In this document: piece by piece, positions 1 through 8,646 of the stretch
How the letters are laid out: every line of letters starts with the position of its first letter
How positions within the stretch are numbered: position 1 is the first letter of the stretch
NCBI GenBank assembly: GCA_964529555.1
Contig: CAZGWV010000001.1
Span: 1 to 64,000 of the forward strand
Length of the DNA: 64,000 bases
Source of the DNA: UBA7672 sp964529555
Lineage (GTDB): Bacteria; Pseudomonadota; Alphaproteobacteria; Caulobacterales; Hyphomonadaceae
Direction of reading: 5' to 3'
Notes under the pieces: model-generated
The model's input: the letters and a program-made list of their open reading frames with translations, nothing else
Told to the model about the DNA's origin: nothing
The model's database searches: none
Made by a program: the position numbers and the translations under genes

Positions 1-97
1 CGCGCGCCAGCAGCCGGTCGCACAGGTGCGAGCCGAGAAAGCCCGAGCCGCCCGTCACAAGAGCGCGGTTTTCGAGAAGTGCGCTGGATCTGGCCAT
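1..97 (-). CDS. NAD-dependent nucleotide-sugar epimerase/decarboxylase, N-terminal fragment
   Basis: Only the first 32 codons lie in the window; the gene runs off the left edge. The start ATG is at 97 on the minus strand. The translation contains LVTGGSGFLGSHLCDRLL, the glycine-rich Rossmann NAD-binding motif (GxxGxxG) of the extended SDR family. The phrase GSHLCDRLL is typical of UDP-glucuronate decarboxylase (UXS), which makes UDP-xylose from UDP-glucuronate. The gene lies 52 nt downstream of UDP-glucose dehydrogenase, which makes that substrate, so UXS is the best guess. Too little is visible to exclude another epimerase such as GalE or RfbB. Confidence 0.75.
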   Translation of the reverse strand, partial: MARSSALLENRALVTGGSGFLGSHLCDRLLAR

Positions 98-149
98 CTG
101 ACTCTCCAAATCTGTTCTGAACGAAATTCTTCAGGCTATGCGCGAGCGC

Positions 150-1454
150 CTAGTTCCGCCCGATGCTGGTGTAGACAAAGCCGCGCTTGGCCATGTCGGC
201 GGGATGATAGACGTTGCGCAGGTCTACCACGGTCGGCGATTTCATCATCTTCTTGACGCGATCGAAGTCGAGCGCGCGGAACTGGTCCCACTCGGTGATC
301 AGCACCATGGCGTCGGCGCCGTCGACGGCGTGATACGGGCCGTCGCAGAAGTCGACATCCTTGAGCAGCTTGCCGGCTTCGTGCATCGATTCTGGATCAT
401 ACGCCTTGATACGGGCGCCGGCGGCCTGCAGCGCCGGGATGATGTCGAGCGAGGGCGCATCGCGCATGTCGTCGGTGTTCGGTTTGAAGGCGAGGCCCAG
501 CACGCCGATCGTCTTGCCTTTGACGCTGCCGCCGCAGGCCTTGATGACCCGCTCGGCCATCGCCTTCTTGCGGGCGTCGTTGACCTGCACGACCGTATCG
601 ACGATGCGAACGGGGCTGCCTGCGTCGTTTGCGGTCTTCGTGAGGGCGAGCGTGTCTTTCGGGAAGCAAGAGCCGCCATAGCCGGGGCCGGCGTGCAGGA
701 ATTTCTTGCCGATGCGGTTGTCGAGGCCAATGCCTTTCGAGACGTCCTGCACATTGGCGCCGACATTCTCGCAGAGGTCCGCCATCTCGTTGATGAAGGT
801 GATCTTCACGGCGAGGAAGGCGTTGGCGGCGTACTTGATCAGCTCGGACGTGCGGCGCTCGGTGAAGAGGATCGGCGTCTCGTTGATGAAGAGCGGGCGA
901 TAGAGCTCGCGCATCTTTTCGCGGGCTTCCTCGTTGTCGGTGCCGACGACGACGCGGTCGGGGCGCTTGAAGTCGCCGATGGCGGCGCCTTCGCGCAGGA
1001 ATTCGGGGTTGGAGACGACGGCGAACCTGGCGTTCGGATTCGTCTTGCGGATGATCTCTTCGACCTCATCGCCCGTGCCGACCGGAACGGTCGACTTGGT
1101 GACGACGACGGTGAAGCCGTCCATGTGCTCGGCGATCTCTTTCGCGGCGGCGTAGACGTAGGAGAGATCGGCATGGCCATCGCCGCGGCGCGAAGGCGTG
1201 CCCACGGCGATGAAGACGGCGTCGGCGCTCCTGATCGCGTCGGCGGCGTCGAGCGTGAAGGAGAGACGTCCCTCCTTGACGTTGTTCTCCACGAGTTCGG
1301 CAAGGCCAGGCTCGAAGATCGGCATCACGCCATCTTTCAGGCGGTCGATCTTGCCCGGATCCTTGTCGACGCAGGTGACCACGTGTCCGAAATCGGCAAA
1401 GCAGGCCCCCGACACCAGCCCTACATAGCCGGCTCCGATCATCGTAACACGCAT
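150..1454 (-). CDS. ugd: UDP-glucose 6-dehydrogenase
   Basis: This 434-aa protein would oxidise UDP-glucose to UDP-glucuronate with two NAD+ in the cytoplasm, feeding surface polysaccharide synthesis. It opens with MRVTMIGAGYVGLVSGACFA, the N-terminal Rossmann fold. It carries GTPSRRGDGHADLSYV and the TKSTVPVGTG signature near residues 85-128, and the catalytic cysteine in GPGYGGSCFPKD at about Cys263. Length and motif order match bacterial Ugd/RkpK proteins. The start is supported by AGAGG a few bases upstream. It sits between the DprE2-like reductase and the epimerase/UXS gene on the same strand, consistent with a nucleotide-sugar operon. Confidence 0.96.
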   Translation of the reverse strand: MRVTMIGAGYVGLVSGACFADFGHVVTCVDKDPGKIDRLKDGVMPIFEPGLAELVENNVKEGRLSFTLDAADAIRSADAVFIAVGTPSRRGDGHADLSYVYAAAKEIAEHMDGFTVVVTKSTVPVGTGDEVEEIIRKTNPNARFAVVSNPEFLREGAAIGDFKRPDRVVVGTDNEEAREKMRELYRPLFINETPILFTERRTSELIKYAANAFLAVKITFINEMADLCENVGANVQDVSKGIGLDNRIGKKFLHAGPGYGGSCFPKDTLALTKTANDAGSPVRIVDTVVQVNDARKKAMAERVIKACGGSVKGKTIGVLGLAFKPNTDDMRDAPSLDIIPALQAAGARIKAYDPESMHEAGKLLKDVDFCDGPYHAVDGADAMVLITEWDQFRALDFDRVKKMMKSPTVVDLRNVYHPADMAKRGFVYTSIGRN

Positions 1455-1605
1455 GGCTTACCTCTGAGTCCCACGGCGCCCCATAAGCCGCCCGGCAGGG
1501 TTAGCCGGGGGAGGGGCGCCAAAGTCAAGTCGAATTGGCGTAACGATATGCAAGGACGGCGCCTCCGGCCAGCCTGAGACTATCGATCGTTAACGATTGG
1601 GCGGC

Positions 1606-2421
1606 TCAGACCTTGGTCTTGTGGAAGACGAAGGCGGGCACGGAGCGGATGATCATCATCACCAGCCGCCATTTTCCGGGCGCATACTGGATCGGACCAC
1701 CCTTGTCGGCGGCGCGGCGCAGGATGCGGCCGACCTGTTCGGGAGTGGCCCACATTGGCCCACCCTTCTTGAGGCCGTCCGTCATGGGAGTGTCAACAAA
1801 GCCGGGTTTCACGGCCACGGCGCGGACGCCGATGGGGGCCAGGGAGTGGGCGAGGCCCTGGACGTAAAGCGCCAGGCCGCCCTTGGCGGCGCCGTAGGCG
1901 TAGTTCGACTGGCGGCCTCGGTCGCCGGCGACCGAGGACACTGCCACGAGCGAGCCGGATTTCTGCTCGCGGAAAATGTTGGCGGCGGCTTCGCACCATT
2001 GCACGGCTGATGCGTAATTGCTGGCGGTGATGCGGGCGAGTTCGGCGGGACTTGCGGTCGCCTGGGCCTGGGTTCCGAGATAGCCATAGATGAGGTGGAC
2101 GTGGTCCATCCCTCCGAGGCGCTGCTTCCAGGCGATCATGTGAACCGGGGCATTCATGGCTTCGGCTTCGAGATCCATGGCGGCGGTTTCGACCTGGGAA
2201 GCGCCGCGCGCCTTGAGATCGGCGGCGAGCGCATCGAGGCGGGCGGCATTGCGCGCCACCAGCAGGAGTGCGGCGCCTTCCTTCGCGTAGATGCGCGCGG
2301 TGGCGATCGCGATGGCGGACAGGGCGCCCAGAACGACGACGCGCTTGCCTGTCTTTTTGGCAGCAGCCCCTTGCGTCTGCATGGCCGAAAATCCCGCCGA
2401 GAATCCTGTTGACCCGTCCAT
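1606..2421 (-). CDS. Short-chain dehydrogenase, DprE2-like keto-reductase
   Basis: This 271-aa SDR has an N-terminal Rossmann segment (VVVLGALSAIAIATARIYA), a catalytic Ser in VAVSSVAGDRG and the YxxxK pair in YAYGAAKGGL. Its start codon overlaps the stop of the upstream DprE1-like gene (TAATG, one shared base at 2421), so the two are probably translationally coupled. In actinobacteria DprE1 and DprE2 epimerise a polyprenyl-phosphoryl ribose at C2: DprE1 oxidises and DprE2 reduces the 2-keto intermediate. The pairing suggests the same two-step chemistry on a lipid-linked sugar here. The true lipid and sugar are unknown in this organism. The reading frame stays open further upstream, but the overlap decides the start. 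Confidence 0.85.
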   Translation of the reverse strand: MDGSTGFSAGFSAMQTQGAAAKKTGKRVVVLGALSAIAIATARIYAKEGAALLLVARNAARLDALAADLKARGASQVETAAMDLEAEAMNAPVHMIAWKQRLGGMDHVHLIYGYLGTQAQATASPAELARITASNYASAVQWCEAAANIFREQKSGSLVAVSSVAGDRGRQSNYAYGAAKGGLALYVQGLAHSLAPIGVRAVAVKPGFVDTPMTDGLKKGGPMWATPEQVGRILRRAADKGGPIQYAPGKWRLVMMIIRSVPAFVFHKTKV

Positions 2422-3746
2422 TAACCCGCCACCCGTCTCCAGAAGGCCGACGACAGCCCCGGATCCAGATAGGCACGGAAGTCCTGCAATTTCGGAAATC
2501 CGGCCGCGAACATTGCAGGTGAGATACGTCCATCCTTGGCCGGATAGAGCCTCCCGCCTGCGGAAAGCACGATGCGGTCGAGGTCTGCCATCAGATCGCG
2601 CGTGCGTTGGCCGAGATTGCGGAAATCGAGGGCGAGGGTGGTTCCCTCCATCGGGAAGGAGAGAAGGCCGACAGGCGCGTGGGCGCCGAAATCCTTCAGC
2701 ACGGCGAGGAAGGATGCCTGCCCCGACGCGGCGATCACTTTCAGGAGTTCGATCACGCCATCGCGCGCGGTCGCGGGGGGCAGCACGCACTGGTACTGAT
2801 AGAAACCGTCGCGGCCATAGAGGCGGTTCCAGTTCGCGATCTTGTCCAGCGGATAGAGGAAAGGCTCGTAGTGCGAAACGTACGGGCCTGTGCGCATGCG
2901 CTTGAGATCGTGGAACACGCTGTTGAAGGCGCGCACCGTCATGCCGTTGAGCGTGAAGCCCGGCGCGTCGATGGGCATGGCGAGTTTCGGATCTTCGCGA
3001 TGGGGGATGAGGTCGCCGTGATCGATCCAGTTGGCGGATGACAGGACGCCGCGTCCGAGGCGCGCGCCGCCGGCGAGGCAGTCGATCCAGGCCATGGTGT
3101 GTTCGGCGCGCGTGTGCGCTTCGGCGGCGAGATCGAAATAATCGCGGACGTGCGTGAACTCTGCGTCCTGCGCGTCCAGCTGCGTGGACGGGATGGGGAC
3201 GGCGCCGAATTCCACCCATTCGATGAGGCCTGTGAGGCCAAGGCCGCCTATGGTTGCATGGAAGAGGGGATCGCCGGGCGCGAGTTCGTGCGCGCTGCCG
3301 TCGGTGCGCAATAGTTTCAAGCGCGTGACGGAGGCGCCGAAGCTTCCGGCGCTGTGGTGGTTCTTGCCGTGGACATCGTTGGCGACGGCGCCGCCGAGCG
3401 TGACGAAGCGCGTGCCGGGCGTCGTCGGGAGGAAGTAGCCGGCGGGAACGAGAAGCTGGAGCGCCTGCGACAGCGACAGGCCGGCTTCCGCGCGCATCAG
3501 GCCGGTTGCGCGGTCAAATGAGATCAGGCGGTCGAGGCCGGTCATGTCGATGACGCGGCCATCGGGGTTGAGGTTGCTGTCGCCGTAGGAACGGCGCAGG
3601 CCGATGGGCAGGAGGGGCGCATCGCCGGTCGCGGTGATGAGGGCTGGCAGTTCGTCGGCAAAGCGGGGGCGGGCGACGCTGTGGCTTGCGCGCACGACGC
3701 GCCCCCAGGAGGCGATGGCTTCGCTTTGCAGGAATTTCTCGGCCAT
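2421..3746 (-). CDS. FAD-linked oxidase, DprE1-like (decaprenylphosphoryl-ribose 2'-epimerase subunit type)
   Basis: This 441-aa FAD-binding oxidase would act at the cytoplasmic membrane face on a polyprenyl-phosphate sugar together with the overlapping SDR. The FAD-domain motifs are RRSYGDSN (about 51-58), TPGTRFVTLGGAVANDVHGKNHH (about 109-131) and a C-terminal RLYPAKDGR. Length is close to the roughly 460 aa of Mycobacterium tuberculosis DprE1. Where that enzyme has Cys387 (context NICVDF, from memory) this one reads TLALDF, so the cysteine targeted by benzothiazinones appears to be alanine (about residue 372). The start at MAEKFLQ is preceded by a 65-nt gap from hldE. An open frame continues upstream but is antisense-like sequence inside hldE. 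Confidence 0.86.
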   Translation of the reverse strand: MAEKFLQSEAIASWGRVVRASHSVARPRFADELPALITATGDAPLLPIGLRRSYGDSNLNPDGRVIDMTGLDRLISFDRATGLMRAEAGLSLSQALQLLVPAGYFLPTTPGTRFVTLGGAVANDVHGKNHHSAGSFGASVTRLKLLRTDGSAHELAPGDPLFHATIGGLGLTGLIEWVEFGAVPIPSTQLDAQDAEFTHVRDYFDLAAEAHTRAEHTMAWIDCLAGGARLGRGVLSSANWIDHGDLIPHREDPKLAMPIDAPGFTLNGMTVRAFNSVFHDLKRMRTGPYVSHYEPFLYPLDKIANWNRLYGRDGFYQYQCVLPPATARDGVIELLKVIAASGQASFLAVLKDFGAHAPVGLLSFPMEGTTLALDFRNLGQRTRDLMADLDRIVLSAGGRLYPAKDGRISPAMFAAGFPKLQDFRAYLDPGLSSAFWRRVAG

Positions 3747-3811
3747 GACGGGCGCACCCTGCCACGCGCGGATCAGGGAAGTTTTAACGGCAGGCGTTAA
3801 CGCCAAGCCGG

Positions 3812-5272
3812 TCAGGTCCGGCGCGATTTCTCTATGACTTTGGTGGTCGATTGGCCCTCGACCAGCGTGACGCGGAGGATGCGGCCGCCGCGCGCGCGGA
3901 CGATGTCGGCGCCGACGATCTGGTCCTCGGCATAGTCCGCGCCTTTCACCAGCACGTCGGGCTGGAGGTCGCGGATCACGTCCAGCGGCGTCTGCTCGCC
4001 GAACAGGATCACGGCATCGACGCCCTTCACGGCGGCCATCACGGCAGCGCGCGCCTGTTCCGACTGGACGGGGCGGTCGGGACCCTTGAGCGCGCTGACG
4101 GAGGCGTCGGTGTTGAGCGCCACGATCAGGCGGTCGCATGCGGCAGCGGCCTGACGCAGCAGGGAGACGTGGCCGGAATGGAGAATGTCGAAGCAGCCAT
4201 TGGTGAAGCCGACAGTGAGACCCTGGCGGCCCCACGTCTCGCGCAACGCTTTTGCTTCGGCGAGCGCGAGCGCGCCGGCGGTATCCGACAGGCCGCGGCC
4301 GGGCTGGTCGATGGCTTCCATCAGTTCGGCGGGAGAAGCGGTGGCCGTGCCGCGCTTGCCGACGACGATGCCGGCGGCGACGTTGGCGGCCTGCATCGCC
4401 GTTTCAGGCGACAGCCCGGCGGCGAGGCCGAGCGCGACTGTTGCGGCGACCGTATCGCCCGCACCGGAAACGTCGAACACTTCGCGCGCCTTTGCGGAAA
4501 GGTTCAGCGGCGTCTCGCCGGCGCGATAGAGCGACATGCCCTGTTCGGAGCGTGTGAGCAGGATGTCGGCGCCGGTGACCTGCATCGCGGCGGCGGCGGC
4601 GGCGGCGCATTCATCGTCGCTGGCGCACACGACCCCCGTGGCGAGTTGAAGCTCCTTGCGGTTGGGCGTGATGACGGTGGCGCCCGAATATGCCGACCAG
4701 TCGGTGCGTTTGGGATCGACGATCACCGGCACGCCGGCTTTTTTCGCGGCGGCCATGGCGGCGGCGAGCACGCGGTCGGTGAGGGCGCCCTTGCCATAGT
4801 CAGACAGCATGATGGCGCCGCAGTCTTCGGGCAGGTCTTCGAGCGCCGCGATCAGCCTGTCCTCGACGATGCGGGCGGCGGGCGTGGCCTGTTCGCGGTC
4901 GACGCGGACGATCTGGTGCTGTCCGCCCAGATAGCGCGTCTTGATCGTGGTCGGGCGGCCCGGCTCGGTGACGAGGTCGACCTCGATGCGGTCGGACATG
5001 GCCGAGAGGATGCTTGCAAGGGTGGAGGCTGCGGGGTCGCCGCCGGTTAGGCCAACCAGCGTTGCGCGCCCGCCCAGCGCGGCGATGTTGGCGGCCACGT
5101 TGGCCGCGCCGCCGGCGGTCCAGCGCTCGGAGGCGACGTGGACGATCGGGACCGGCGCCTCGTCGGAGACGCGCTGCACGCGGCCGGTGACGTAGTGGTC
5201 GATCATCACATCGCCGACGACGAGGACGCGGCCTGCGGCCAGGCGCTCGATATGGCTCTTGGTCAGGCTCAA
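3812..5272 (-). CDS. hldE: Bifunctional D-glycero-beta-D-manno-heptose-7-phosphate kinase / heptose-1-phosphate adenylyltransferase
   Basis: The 486-aa protein fuses two enzymes of ADP-heptose synthesis for the LPS inner core. Residues 1-320 are a PfkB-type sugar kinase with GGAANVAANIAALG (about 54-67) and the catalytic DVSGAGDT loop (Asp about 273). Residues 355-486 are a nucleotidyltransferase with GFTNGCFDILHSGH, whose HSGH (about 365-368) is the HxGH motif, and LVKGADYAEDQIVG. Both domains look intact and length matches HldE/RfaE. It is the most upstream gene of the minus-strand envelope cluster. Its presence implies a Gram-negative organism with heptose-containing LPS. Confidence 0.96.
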   Translation of the reverse strand: MSLTKSHIERLAAGRVLVVGDVMIDHYVTGRVQRVSDEAPVPIVHVASERWTAGGAANVAANIAALGGRATLVGLTGGDPAASTLASILSAMSDRIEVDLVTEPGRPTTIKTRYLGGQHQIVRVDREQATPAARIVEDRLIAALEDLPEDCGAIMLSDYGKGALTDRVLAAAMAAAKKAGVPVIVDPKRTDWSAYSGATVITPNRKELQLATGVVCASDDECAAAAAAAMQVTGADILLTRSEQGMSLYRAGETPLNLSAKAREVFDVSGAGDTVAATVALGLAAGLSPETAMQAANVAAGIVVGKRGTATASPAELMEAIDQPGRGLSDTAGALALAEAKALRETWGRQGLTVGFTNGCFDILHSGHVSLLRQAAAACDRLIVALNTDASVSALKGPDRPVQSEQARAAVMAAVKGVDAVILFGEQTPLDVIRDLQPDVLVKGADYAEDQIVGADIVRARGGRILRVTLVEGQSTTKVIEKSRRT

Positions 5273-5643
5273 GAGGGCAGGCTCCTCGAATTTCGAGCAC
5301 TAAGTAAAGCACCAGCGGCCGCAAGGCGCGCGCCCGCAATTCGTCCGGTGCTTTTCACGCCCGTTGGGGCAAGTCAAAAGCTGGCCGGGGATGGCGCAGG
5401 TGGGCCGTATTTGCGGTTGCCGCAAGGGCGCCGGGGCAGGCTCCAATCGACAATGCAACCGAGAGCTATTCCAAGTCAGGCGGCCCTCGACTTCAGATAC
5501 CGCGAAGCAGACAATTGGTCTTGTCTTGACGAACGAACAGTCTAGACCCATCCGCCGAAAAGCAGGCGGCAGTGCTGCTTGTTTTTGGGGCGCCCGAAAG
5601 GGCGGGCGGCCGGCCGATATCGGCGGCGAGGGACAATGAGAGC
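5273..5643. other. Intergenic region between divergent hldE and receiver gene
   Basis: This 371-nt gap separates two divergently transcribed genes, so promoters for both should lie here. I see no conserved protein, RNA gene or convincing palindrome in it. Short open frames crossing it have no recognisable domains and shift composition at their ends. Confidence 0.5.
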
Positions 5644-6144
5644 ATGGCTCTGGAGAGCGTTTCTGCTCTGATTCTGGACGATAATGCCCACATGCGGGGG
5701 CTTGTGCGCGTCATCCTGACGAGCTTCGGCGTGCGCCGGATCGAGGAATCCAGCGACTGCAACGATGCGCTTGCCCATGTCGCGGGCGGGGATATCGACA
5801 TCGCCTTCGTCGACTTCAAACTGGGCGGGCAGAACGGGCTGACCTTCTGCCGGAAGATCCGTCTCGACCCGGACAGTCCCAATCGTTATCTCCCTATCGT
5901 CATGGTGACCGCCTATTCTGAACGCGGCCGGGTGATCGACGCCATCAATGCCGGGGTCGACGAGTTTCTGGTGAAGCCGGTCCGGGCCGTGGATGTCGCC
6001 AACAGGGTCAACGCCGTGATCGAGCGGCGCCGGCCCTTCATCCAGACCGACGCCTATTTCGGGCCTGACCGCCGGCGACGGGACGATCCGCGCCACAGAG
6101 GGCCCTGGCGGCGGGCGAGCGACCCCGGAACGGTCGATATCTGA
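5644..6144 (+). CDS. Single-domain response regulator (CheY-like receiver)
   Basis: The 166-aa protein is a receiver domain with the acidic pair Asp12/Asp13 (LILDDN), the phospho-acceptor Asp57 (IAFVDFKLGG), Thr89 (MVTA) and Lys111 (FLVKPV). No output domain follows. The last 35 residues are a basic tail containing YFGPDRRRRDDP, a tail I associate with alphaproteobacterial stand-alone receivers. It would relay phosphorylation from an unseen histidine kinase to a protein partner. The frame is open to 5572, but the ATG at 5644 gives the normal receiver N-terminus. Confidence 0.88.
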   Translation: MALESVSALILDDNAHMRGLVRVILTSFGVRRIEESSDCNDALAHVAGGDIDIAFVDFKLGGQNGLTFCRKIRLDPDSPNRYLPIVMVTAYSERGRVIDAINAGVDEFLVKPVRAVDVANRVNAVIERRRPFIQTDAYFGPDRRRRDDPRHRGPWRRASDPGTVDI

Positions 6145-6292
6145 GCAATTGGCGCCCATCCTTCCGCTGGGGCCCCGCAAAAGATTGCCGCTCGAGGCGG
6201 GTATCGAGCATGTTGCAGGCGCTATCGGCGCTGGTTAGGGTCCAGCCCAACTAGAGGCGGGTCCGACTGGGCGCCGCGGCGGAGGGAATTGC

Positions 6293-7819
6293 ATGGCGGG
6301 ACGTGGTCTGGGGCAGCTTTTTGCCCGAAAGAGTGTTGAGCAAATCCAGTCGGAATACGGGGCAAGCGAACTCAAGAAGACGCTCGGCCCCGTGAACCTC
6401 GTCCTGCTCGGCATTGGCTGCATCATCGGTGCGGGCATCTTCGTCCGAACCGGCAGCGCCGCGGCGCTGCATGCCGGGCCGGCCGTCATCCTGTCCTTCG
6501 TCATCGCCGGTGCGATCTGTGCGTTTGCCGGTCTTTGCTACGCTGAACTGGCGTCGGCCCTGCCGGTGTCGGGATCGGCCTATACCTATTCCTACACGAC
6601 GCTGGGCGAGTTCGCGGCCTGGATCATGGGCGGCCTGCTGCTGCTGGAATACGGTCTTGCGGCCTCGACGGTCGCCGTGGGCTGGGGCGAGTATTTCGTC
6701 AGCCTGCTGCACGACATGGGAATAATCATACCCCCCGAACTGACGGCGCCGGCGGGCAAGCTGATCACGACGGAAACCGGCCAGGAGATCACAGCGGTAT
6801 TCAACCTGCCGGCTGCCGGTATCTCCGTGTTGATGGCGATGCTGCTGGTCGTCGGCGTTTCGGAATCGGCGACGGTCAACAACATCATCGTCTTCGTCAA
6901 AGTGGCGGTCATCGTCGCCTTCTGCATCGTCGGCGCGTTCTTCGTGAACCCCGACAACTGGCAGCCCTTCATCCCCGAGCCGACCGGCGTCGACGGTGAA
7001 TTCGGCTGGGGCGGCGTCATGCGCGCAGCGACCATCGTGTTCTTCGCCTATATCGGCTTCGAGGCTGTTTCGACGGCCGGCCAGGAAGCGAAAAACCCCA
7101 AACGCGACATGCCGATCGGCATCATCGGCTCGCTGGTGATCTGCACCATACTCTATATGGCGACGTCGCTCGTGCTGACGGGCGTGGTGCCGTATCAGCA
7201 GCTCAACAGCGGCGCGCCCGTCGCCGATGCGGTGAACTCGTTCGGTCCGGGCTGGAAGTGGTTTGCCGTGACGATCAAGTTCGGCGCGCTGGCCGGTCTC
7301 ACCTCGGTTATTCTGGTGCTGATGTACGGCCAGACGCGCATCTTCTACACGATGGCGCGCGACGGTCTGCTGCCGACGCCGTTCTCGAAGATCCATCCGA
7401 AGTTCAAGACGCCGTGGGTCAACACCATCGTCACGGGCGTGATCGTCGCCGTGGCGGCGGGCGTGTTCGACATCAACACGATCGGCGATCTCACCTCGGT
7501 CGGCACGCTGGCGGCCTTCGCCATCGTCTGCATCGCGGTGATCTGGCTGCGGCAGACGCGCCCGAACATGGAGCGCGGCTTCCGGGTGCCGCTCTATCCG
7601 GTCATTCCGGTGGTGGGCATCCTCTCGTGCCTCTATCTGATGTTCCAGACGCCGGACAATGTCCGCATGTTCTTCCTGTATTTCATGATCGTCGCCGTCA
7701 TACTCTACTTCGTCTACGGCATGTGGAATTCGAAGCTTGCCAAGGGCGTGGTGGTGCATGGTCACGAACCTCCGCCGCACGAGCTGGAAATTCCCGCTCC
7801 GAAGAATCCAGAGGGCTGA
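6293..7819 (+). CDS. APC-family amino acid permease (cationic amino acid transporter type)
   Basis: This 508-aa inner-membrane transporter has about twelve hydrophobic segments. It carries the APC signature near the N-terminus, GIGCIIGAGIFVRTG (about 40-54), and the TM6 segment FFAYIGFEAVSTAGQEAKNPKRDMP. The latter is characteristic of the cationic amino acid transporter (CAT/YhdG-like, TC 2.A.3.3) branch. Substrate cannot be read from sequence; basic or broad-range amino acids are likely. GGAGGG lies just upstream of the ATG. A terminator-like hairpin follows, so it is probably transcribed alone. Confidence 0.92.
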   Translation: MAGRGLGQLFARKSVEQIQSEYGASELKKTLGPVNLVLLGIGCIIGAGIFVRTGSAAALHAGPAVILSFVIAGAICAFAGLCYAELASALPVSGSAYTYSYTTLGEFAAWIMGGLLLLEYGLAASTVAVGWGEYFVSLLHDMGIIIPPELTAPAGKLITTETGQEITAVFNLPAAGISVLMAMLLVVGVSESATVNNIIVFVKVAVIVAFCIVGAFFVNPDNWQPFIPEPTGVDGEFGWGGVMRAATIVFFAYIGFEAVSTAGQEAKNPKRDMPIGIIGSLVICTILYMATSLVLTGVVPYQQLNSGAPVADAVNSFGPGWKWFAVTIKFGALAGLTSVILVLMYGQTRIFYTMARDGLLPTPFSKIHPKFKTPWVNTIVTGVIVAVAAGVFDINTIGDLTSVGTLAAFAIVCIAVIWLRQTRPNMERGFRVPLYPVIPVVGILSCLYLMFQTPDNVRMFFLYFMIVAVILYFVYGMWNSKLAKGVVVHGHEPPPHELEIPAPKNPEG

Positions 7820-7840
7820 TCATCCGGCGATCGAAATACG

Positions 7841-7866
7841 CGGCGCTCTCCGAAAGGGGAGCGCCG
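7841..7866 (+). terminator. Rho-independent terminator-like hairpin after the permease
   Basis: CGGCGCTCTCC-GAAA-GGGGAGCGCCG forms an 11-bp stem with one G-U pair and a GAAA tetraloop, 21 nt after the permease stop. It is followed by TTGCGTTTG, a weak T-rich tail. Confidence 0.6.
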
Positions 7867-7935
7867 TTGCGTTTGAGGCCTTTGTGTTTGACGGATGGGG
7901 CTGCTATCCCCGCGCGGTTCCGAGGGAGAGCGTGC

Positions 7936-8577
7936 ATGCCGGTCGAAGCGGTGATCTGGGATTTCGGCGGCGTCTTCACGACGTCGCCGTTCGATGCGTT
8001 CGCCCGCTATGAGCGCGAGCGCGGCCTGCCGCCGGACATCATCCGCAAGATCAACTCCATCAATCCCGACACCAACGCCTGGGCCCGCATCGAGCGGTCC
8101 GAGGTGGATGCGGCGACGTTCGACCAGCTGTTCCGCGAAGAAGCGCAGGCGCTGGGCCACGACATTCCCGGCAAGGATGTGCTGGCTCTGTTGTCGGGCG
8201 ACCTGCGCCCGGCGGTGGTCGCGGCTTTCTTCGCGTGCAAGGCGCGGTTCAAGGTTGGCTGCATCACCAACAATGCGCCGACGGGGAAGGGCGCGGGCAT
8301 GTCGTCCTCCAGCGAGAAGGCGAAGCAGATCGCCGAGGTGTTCGCCCAGTTCGATCATGTGATCGAGAGCTCCAAGGCGGGCGTGCGCAAGCCCGACCCG
8401 CGCATCTACGCGATGATGTGCGATGCGCTGGGCGTGCGGCCCGGCGCCTGCGTCTATCTCGACGATCTCGGCATCAACCTGAAGCCGGCGCGTGAAATGG
8501 GCATGTTGACCATCAAGGTGACGTCGGAAGCACAGCTTCTGGCCGACCTGTCGCGGGCGGTCGGACTCGCCTTCTGA
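7936..8577 (+). CDS. HAD-superfamily hydrolase (subfamily IA, epoxide-hydrolase-N/ACAD10-like)
   Basis: This 213-aa HAD protein opens with the nucleophile motif IWDFGGVF (Asp9). The third position of the usual DxD is Gly11, as in YihX- or dehalogenase-like members. Motif II is GCITNN, motif III the lysine of GVRKPDPRIY, and motif IV VYLDDLGINL. The region between motifs I and II is an alpha-helical cap. The order and the wording SSKAGVRKPDPRIY are typical of the variant related to the soluble epoxide hydrolase N-terminal domain. Substrate is unknown. The ATG at 7936 follows GAGGGAGAG; the frame is open further upstream only as a shadow of the permease. Confidence 0.86.
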   Translation: MPVEAVIWDFGGVFTTSPFDAFARYERERGLPPDIIRKINSINPDTNAWARIERSEVDAATFDQLFREEAQALGHDIPGKDVLALLSGDLRPAVVAAFFACKARFKVGCITNNAPTGKGAGMSSSSEKAKQIAEVFAQFDHVIESSKAGVRKPDPRIYAMMCDALGVRPGACVYLDDLGINLKPAREMGMLTIKVTSEAQLLADLSRAVGLAF

Positions 8578-8646
8578 CGGTCCCGAGCTTGCATGCGGGG
8601 GCGGCGGCCTGCTTCAATGGCCGCGATCCCGGCGGGCACCCACCTC

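Noticed and set aside
138..1577. 479-codon plus-strand open frame over ugd
   Set aside because: It is antisense to a clear Ugd protein; its translation has no domain and is typical of frames opposite GC-rich genes.
2421..4235. N-terminal extension of the DprE1-like gene to 4235
   Set aside because: The extra part is antisense to the end of hldE and has no DprE1 similarity; ATG 3746 gives the family length.
3851..5050. 399-codon plus-strand open frame over hldE
   Set aside because: Antisense shadow of HldE with Asp/Gly-rich composition and no motif.
5364..5639. 91-codon plus-strand frame upstream of the receiver gene
   Set aside because: No domain, no ribosome site, low-complexity basic translation; it lies in the divergent promoter gap.
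6251..7780. 509-codon minus-strand open frame over the permease
   Set aside because: Composition (His, Asp, Arg runs) is that of the complement of a membrane protein; the plus-strand permease is unmistakable.
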